Origin: an uncultured Anaeroplasmataceae bacterium
Lineage (GTDB): Bacteria > Bacillota_I > Bacilli_A > Acholeplasmatales > Anaeroplasmataceae
DNA: 8,814 nt
Assembly: GCA_910584005.1 (NCBI GenBank)
Contig: CAJTXR010000008.1
Coordinates: 1-8,814, forward strand
Direction of reading: 5' to 3'
The notes beneath the pieces are model-generated. The model was not told where the DNA came from and made no database searches. It worked only from the letters and a program-made list of their open reading frames with translations. Positions within the stretch are counted from its first letter, which is position 1; each line of letters starts with the position of its first letter. This document shows, piece after piece, positions 5,230 through 8,814 of this stretch. A program made the translations under genes and the position numbers.

Positions 5230-5763
5230 ATGAATTTTGAATTAAGTGAAAAAACAAATAAAATATTAAGAGATAAAGAACTATCTTTTGAAAAAGCATG
5301 TATAAATGATTTAGATAACATATTAGAACTATATCAAGAAAGAATGAAATGGTTTAAAGAAAAAGAAATAAAACAATGGAGCAAATATTTGGAACACCAC
5401 TCTAAAGATGAATTTATTGATGTGATAAATAATTCAAATTATTTTATATTAAAAGAAAATAACGAAATAATTGCAGGGTTTGAATTGTCTACTGATAGTA
5501 AATATTGGAATGATGAAAAGGCTCAAGCCTATTATATTTATAAACTTGTAACCAAAGTAGGTTATAAAAATATTGGAGAATTAGTTTTTGAAATTTGCAA
5601 AGATATAACTAAAAATAATAATATGAGTTATTTAAGACTAGATTGTTTAAAGAACAATAATAAATTAAATCAAATCTATAATAATCATGGATTTAAGCTT
5701 ATTAAAAATGGTTATGAAGATTATTATAGCTATTCATTAAGGGAGTTGAAAATAGATGAATAA
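5230..5763 (+). CDS. GNAT-family N-acetyltransferase
   Basis: This 177-residue cytosolic enzyme would transfer an acetyl group from acetyl-CoA to an amine of an unknown acceptor. The GNAT order is visible: an N-terminal helix pair (27-55), a strand-turn-strand YFILKENNEIIAGFELS (71-87), the central strand IYKLVTKVGYKNIG (103-116), where the acetyl-CoA loop normally reads R/QxxGxG, a helix, then LRLDCLKNNNKLNQIY with YNNHGF (150-155), the usual C-terminal motif. The loop here is degenerate, so the substrate range may be unusual. The ribosome site is AAAGGTGAT. Its stop overlaps the start of the amidotransferase gene by 8 bases, which makes it the first gene of a coupled three-gene cargo operon. 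Resistance to an amino-bearing drug is one possibility, but I see no specific match. Confidence 0.88.
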   Translation: MNFELSEKTNKILRDKELSFEKACINDLDNILELYQERMKWFKEKEIKQWSKYLEHHSKDEFIDVINNSNYFILKENNEIIAGFELSTDSKYWNDEKAQAYYIYKLVTKVGYKNIGELVFEICKDITKNNNMSYLRLDCLKNNNKLNQIYNNHGFKLIKNGYEDYYSYSLRELKIDE

Positions 5764-6445
5764 AATAATAATAGGTATAGTAACTAAATATAGAGATGGA
5801 GCTGAAAATGAAAAACGTGCAGATTCTCGTATTAGAAACGAAGTAAAACAAGCAGTATTTGATAATGGTGCAATTGCTATAGGTATCATTTCGCCAAATG
5901 AGAAAATGCAAGGTGCAGGAGATAATTGGTTAGACTATAATGAGTTGATAGATAAAGAAGATATAATTAGTCAAATAAAATTATGTGATGGAATTATTTT
6001 ACAGGGTGGAAATGCAAATGAAGCATTTGAGCCATTTATTGCTAAATATTGTTATGATAATGATATTCCCTGTTTGGGTATATGTGCAGGACAAAATAGT
6101 GTTGTTAGAGGACTTGGAGGCACTACATATAAAATACCAAATCCAGAAAAACATAATCAACCTAACGAGGATTTTGTTCATAATGTACATATTGATAAAT
6201 CATCAAAGTTTTATGATATTGTTAAAACAGATGAGATTAGAGTTAATTCAAGACATAAAAGAACAATTGAGAACTGCCCACTATTAGATAAAGTAGGATT
6301 TTGTGAAGATGGTTATGCAGATATTGTAGAAGCAAAAAACAAAAAATTTTATATTGGTGTTAGGTTCCACCCCGAAAGTTTATATAAAATAGATAAAAAC
6401 ATGAATAATATATTCAAGTGTTTTATAGAAAGTTGTAAGAAATAG
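5756..6445 (+). CDS. Class I glutamine amidotransferase-like hydrolase (peptidase C26, PuuD-like)
   Basis: This 229-residue cytosolic hydrolase is of the gamma-glutamyl-GABA hydrolase type, which cleaves gamma-glutamyl amide bonds. Seen: N-terminal strand IIIGIVTKY, oxyanion region LQGGNANE (82-89), nucleophile elbow LGICAGQ with Cys110, the VNSRHKR segment (163-169) typical of PuuD-type proteins, and the His205/Glu207 pair in GVRFHPES. The catalytic triad is thus complete. It is a little shorter than E. coli PuuD (254), and its elbow has Ala instead of the usual Arg after Cys, so the substrate may differ. No putrescine genes are nearby. Start ATG 5756 has AAGGGAG upstream and overlaps the acetyltransferase gene; the nitroreductase gene follows after 8 bases. 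Confidence 0.9.
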   Translation: MNKIIIGIVTKYRDGAENEKRADSRIRNEVKQAVFDNGAIAIGIISPNEKMQGAGDNWLDYNELIDKEDIISQIKLCDGIILQGGNANEAFEPFIAKYCYDNDIPCLGICAGQNSVVRGLGGTTYKIPNPEKHNQPNEDFVHNVHIDKSSKFYDIVKTDEIRVNSRHKRTIENCPLLDKVGFCEDGYADIVEAKNKKFYIGVRFHPESLYKIDKNMNNIFKCFIESCKK

Positions 6446-6453
6446 GAGGAAAT

Positions 6454-7020
6454 ATGGAAACGTTAAAAGCTATAGAAGAAAGAAGAAGTATAAGAGGATT
6501 TACTAAAGAAGAAATAAAAAAAGAAATTGTAGAAGATATTTTAAATTGTGGAAGACTTGCTCCATCTGCAAAAAATAGACAACCTTGGTATTTTGTTATA
6601 GTACAAAAAGAAACAAAAGATAAGATTGCAGATATGATGACTAATTATACAATAAATAATGATGAAACTAATGAGAGAAAACTTTTAGGACATAAAAGTA
6701 GTGTTAATCCTACAGCAAATGTAATAAAACAAGCTTCAATATTAGTTTTAGTGTTTAAGAAAAAAAATGATAATTGGATTGTAGGAGATAATTTATCTAT
6801 AGGTGCATGTGTAGAAAATATGTGTTTAAGGGCAACTGATTTAGGTATTGGCTCTTTATGGATTAGAGATACTGTGTATGTTGCAGAAGATGTTGCAAAA
6901 ATGTTAGGATATGAAGACATGGAACTTAATTGTGCTTTAGCTCTTGGTTATGCAAATCAATTTCCTAAAATGAGACCTAGAAAAAAACTAGAAGATATAA
7001 TTGAGTGGTATGAAGATTAA
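6454..7020 (+). CDS. Nitroreductase-family flavoprotein
   Basis: This 188-residue oxidoreductase is expected to bind FMN as a dimer and reduce nitro groups, quinones or similar acceptors with NAD(P)H. Diagnostic features are the N-terminal FMN-phosphate motif ERRSIRGF (9-16), LAPSAKNRQPW (35-45), the mid-protein helix NLSIGACVENMCLRATDLGIGSLW split around GIGSLWI (131-137), and the C-terminal ALALGYAN with a basic PRKKLEDI tail. Length is normal for the small Nfs/NfnB-like group. AGGAGGA (6444-6450) overlaps the stop of the preceding gene. It is the last gene of the operon: a terminator begins in its stop codon. Activation of, or tolerance to, nitro-drugs is conceivable; the sequence does not identify the substrate. 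Confidence 0.93.
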   Translation: METLKAIEERRSIRGFTKEEIKKEIVEDILNCGRLAPSAKNRQPWYFVIVQKETKDKIADMMTNYTINNDETNERKLLGHKSSVNPTANVIKQASILVLVFKKKNDNWIVGDNLSIGACVENMCLRATDLGIGSLWIRDTVYVAEDVAKMLGYEDMELNCALALGYANQFPKMRPRKKLEDIIEWYED

Positions 7021-7043
7021 GACCAAATTAATGGTCTTTTTTT
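7019..7043 (+). terminator. Intrinsic terminator of the cargo operon
   Basis: AAGACCA (7019-7025) pairs with TGGTCTT (7032-7038) around AATTAA, and the T-run extends to 7043. It begins in the nitroreductase stop codon and separates the cargo operon from the recombinase gene. Confidence 0.88.
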
Positions 7044-7051
7044 CATATCTA

Positions 7052-7081
7052 TTGCATTTTTATATTTATCTGTGATATATT
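7052..7081 (+). promoter_or_regulatory. Promoter of the recombinase gene
   Basis: The -35 is TTGCAT (7052-7057) and the -10 is TATATT (7076-7081), with an 18-base spacer and a TG one base before the -10. Transcription would start near 7088. It lies directly after the terminator, so the recombinase has its own control. Confidence 0.65.
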
Positions 7082-7096
7082 ATTTATAACATCACA
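7071..7096. promoter_or_regulatory. Operator-like dyad over the recombinase promoter
   Basis: TGTGAT (7071-7076) and ATCACA (7091-7096) form a perfect inverted repeat with a 14-base spacer. It covers the -10 and the likely start of transcription, so a bound dimer would block the promoter. The element's own helix-turn-helix protein is a candidate ligand; this is inference. Confidence 0.45.
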
Positions 7097-7119
7097 TATC
7101 AAGAAAGGAAAAATTGAAT

Positions 7120-8814
7120 ATGAAAAATACAAAACAAGATAATAGAAAAATAGCAATATATTCTCGTAAATCAAAATTTACAGGTAAAGGCGAAAGTACC
7201 CATAATCAAATAGAAACATGTAAAAGAAAAATTGAACTAACTTTTGATAATGTAGATTTAGAACATGATATTTCAATTTATGAAGATGAGGGCTATACAG
7301 GTTATAATACCAATCGCCCTGCTTTTCAAAAAATGCTAAAAGATATTAGAGATAAAAAAATAAAAGCTATAGCTTTTTATAAATTAGATAGAATTAGTCG
7401 TAATGTATCAGACTTTAGTAGTTTAGTAATTGAATTAGACAATTATGATGTATCTTTTTTATCAGCAACAGAAAGCATTGAAAACGTAACCCCTAGTGGT
7501 CGTGCTATGATGTTTATGATTTCTGTTTTTGCACAATTAGAACGTGATACAATCGCAGAACGTATTAGAGATAATATGCTTGAACTTGCTAAAACTGGTC
7601 GCTGGCTTGGTGGTATGACCCCAACAGGTTATAAATCAGAGCAAATAGAAAATATAACTGTTGATGGTAAAAAAAGAAAACTATATAAACTATCTACTAT
7701 TGATAATGAAGTAAGAATTGTAAAAATCCTTTTTGATAAAATGAGAGAATTAAAATCACAAACTAAACTTGAAACTTACACAATTCAGCATGATATAAAA
7801 ACTAAAAATGATAAAGCTTATACTAGATGGGGATTAAAAAATATTTTAATAAATCCTGTGTATGCTATTGCAGACCAAGACACACTAGATTATTTTAGAA
7901 ATCTAGGTGTAGAAATTTATGCAGATGAAAAAGAATTTGATGGAATACATGGATTAATGGTATATAACAAAACAGAGAAAAAGAAAAATCAAGTAGTTAG
8001 AAAAAATGTAAACGATTGGATTGTAGCTGTTGGAAAACACAAAGGAATTATATCAGGTAAAGAATGGGTTGAAGTTCAGGAACTATTAGATAGAAATAGT
8101 GACATGAAATATCGTAAACCTAGTACAAGTAATGCTTTACTATCAGGAATTTTAAGATGTTCACATTGTGGCTCATTTATGAGAGCAAAACTAAAAAATA
8201 AAATGGTAAGCCCTGATGGTCGCAGAGTTTTTGATTATATGTGTGAACTTAAAGATAAAAGTAGAAAACAAAAATGCCAATGTAAAAATATAAATGGTCT
8301 TGAAGCAGATGACTTGGTAATGCAAAAAATAAAAGAACTTGCTACCCCTACATCAAAATTTTATAAAGCCCTAAAAGGTTTATCTACAAATACCTTTAAT
8401 AAAGAAGATAAAAATAATGAAGAAGTAAAAACTTTGAAATCATTAATCTATAAGAATGAAAATGATATTAACTCATTATTAGATAAAATTAAATATGTAG
8501 ATGTTTCTTTATTAGATGATATTTCAAATGAGATTAAAAAATTAAAAGAAACTAATATAGAACTTGAAAAACAAATAAAAGAATTAACTAATACTAATTA
8601 TGATGAAATAAGCGACAAAGAAACAGCAGATTTATTACTTAATATATTAGATACTTATTTTACTTCTTTTGATAGTTTAGATTTAAATACTAAAAGAAAC
8701 ATGATTAAGTTATTAGTAAGTTCTATAACAACAGATGGCGAAGATATAACTATTAACTTTTTAGGTGCTAGAAATATGAAAGATGAAACATTTCCAACAG
8801 GTGCTAACTGCAAA
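7120..8814 (+). CDS. Large serine recombinase (integrase/excisase), open at the right edge
   Basis: 565 codons are present without a stop. The catalytic resolvase domain (about 10-155) has YSRKS with nucleophile Ser18 and Arg16, YKLDRISRN (86-95, Arg91, Arg94) and the QLERDTIAERI helix start (139-149). The Recombinase domain follows (about 168-310, from PTGYKSE). A zinc ribbon has Cys347, Cys350 (CSHCG), Cys375 and Cys386 or Cys388. A coiled coil (about 433-492) is the usual synapsis-control element of the TndX/TnpX group. ATG 7120 has AAAGGA 10 bases upstream. The last visible residues (FPTGANCK) are encoded within half of a 54-bp palindrome split across the window ends; joined to frame 1 of the left end the protein would be 578 residues. 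It should integrate and excise the element without tyrosine recombinase or accessory integration host factor. Confidence 0.95.
   Translation, partial: MKNTKQDNRKIAIYSRKSKFTGKGESTHNQIETCKRKIELTFDNVDLEHDISIYEDEGYTGYNTNRPAFQKMLKDIRDKKIKAIAFYKLDRISRNVSDFSSLVIELDNYDVSFLSATESIENVTPSGRAMMFMISVFAQLERDTIAERIRDNMLELAKTGRWLGGMTPTGYKSEQIENITVDGKKRKLYKLSTIDNEVRIVKILFDKMRELKSQTKLETYTIQHDIKTKNDKAYTRWGLKNILINPVYAIADQDTLDYFRNLGVEIYADEKEFDGIHGLMVYNKTEKKKNQVVRKNVNDWIVAVGKHKGIISGKEWVEVQELLDRNSDMKYRKPSTSNALLSGILRCSHCGSFMRAKLKNKMVSPDGRRVFDYMCELKDKSRKQKCQCKNINGLEADDLVMQKIKELATPTSKFYKALKGLSTNTFNKEDKNNEEVKTLKSLIYKNENDINSLLDKIKYVDVSLLDDISNEIKKLKETNIELEKQIKELTNTNYDEISDKETADLLLNILDTYFTSFDSLDLNTKRNMIKLLVSSITTDGEDITINFLGARNMKDETFPTGANCK
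8791..8814. other. Right half of probable serine-recombinase attachment site
   Basis: TTTCCAACAGGTG (8791-8803) and TGCA (8809-8812) match, inverted, CACGTGTTGGAAA (18-30) and TGCA (9-12) at the left end. The site lies inside the 3' end of the recombinase gene, so recombination changes the protein's last residues. With the left half it makes a 54-bp dyad, matching at 17 of 27 positions per half. Confidence 0.65.

Noticed and set aside
5985..6287. Open frame of 100 codons on + within the amidotransferase gene (and antisense frames at 5999-6190 and 5702-5911)
   Set aside because: The main frame carries a full Cys-His-Glu triad; these frames show no motifs or ribosome sites.
6645..6920. Antisense open frame in the nitroreductase gene
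   Set aside because: It is a shadow of a well conserved frame, with no ribosome site.
1..8814. CRISPR array, tRNA/rRNA genes, insertion sequences or known toxin-antitoxin pairs
   Set aside because: I saw no regularly spaced repeats, tRNA-like cloverleaf, transposase motifs or toxin family signatures.

Overview
The window is an AT-rich stretch of Gram-positive (Firmicutes, probably clostridial) DNA with strong AAGGAGG-type ribosome binding sites and the standard bacterial code. It has the full layout of a small integrative and mobilizable element (IME). A large serine recombinase sits at the right end. A leftward operon encodes a virus-type HUH endonuclease/superfamily 3 helicase (Rep/relaxase) and an FtsK/TcpA-type coupling ATPase. 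A three-gene metabolic cargo operon and a zinc-ribbon gene lie on the other strand.

Layout from left to right: (1) the last codons of a recombinase reading frame and half of a probable attachment site (1-42); (2) a two-domain helix-turn-helix regulator on +; (3) a bidirectional terminator; (4) a leftward block, transcribed from about 3.7 kb down to 0.5 kb, of a 59-aa protein, an origin region, Rep, a 105-aa helical protein, the TcpA-like ATPase and a 61-aa helical protein; (5) a 329-bp divergent control region with a duplicated ~94-bp segment and a good promoter; (6) a 370-aa protein with a C-terminal four-cysteine zinc ribbon; (7) a GNAT / class I glutamine amidotransferase / nitroreductase operon ending in a terminator; (8) a promoter with an operator-like dyad, then the recombinase, which is open at the right edge.

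Two observations stand out. First, 5' of rep on the rep coding strand, a 7-bp stem carries a 12-nt loop containing TAGTATTAC. This is the same nonanucleotide found in the origin loops of circoviruses and related CRESS-DNA viruses. Two tandem 7-nt repeats lie immediately 3' of the stem, so the Rep and its likely origin both look viral in design. Second, the two window ends fit each other. Joined, they continue the recombinase frame for 13 more codons to a stop, and they form a 54-bp imperfect palindrome with 12/13-matching arms, as expected of a serine-integrase attP. The window is therefore either a complete circular form or an integrated copy cut almost exactly at its recombination point. In the circle the recombinase stop overlaps a TTG start of the regulator gene (TTGA), so circularisation would build a recombinase-regulator operon that integration breaks.

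The likely life cycle is inferred. The serine recombinase excises and integrates the element. Rep nicks the stem-loop and unwinds the circle for rolling-circle replication or mobilisation. The TcpA-like ATPase feeds the strand to a helper conjugation machine, since no other transfer genes are present. The helix-turn-helix protein and the repeated operators regulate. The acetyltransferase, amidotransferase and nitroreductase are cargo of unknown purpose.
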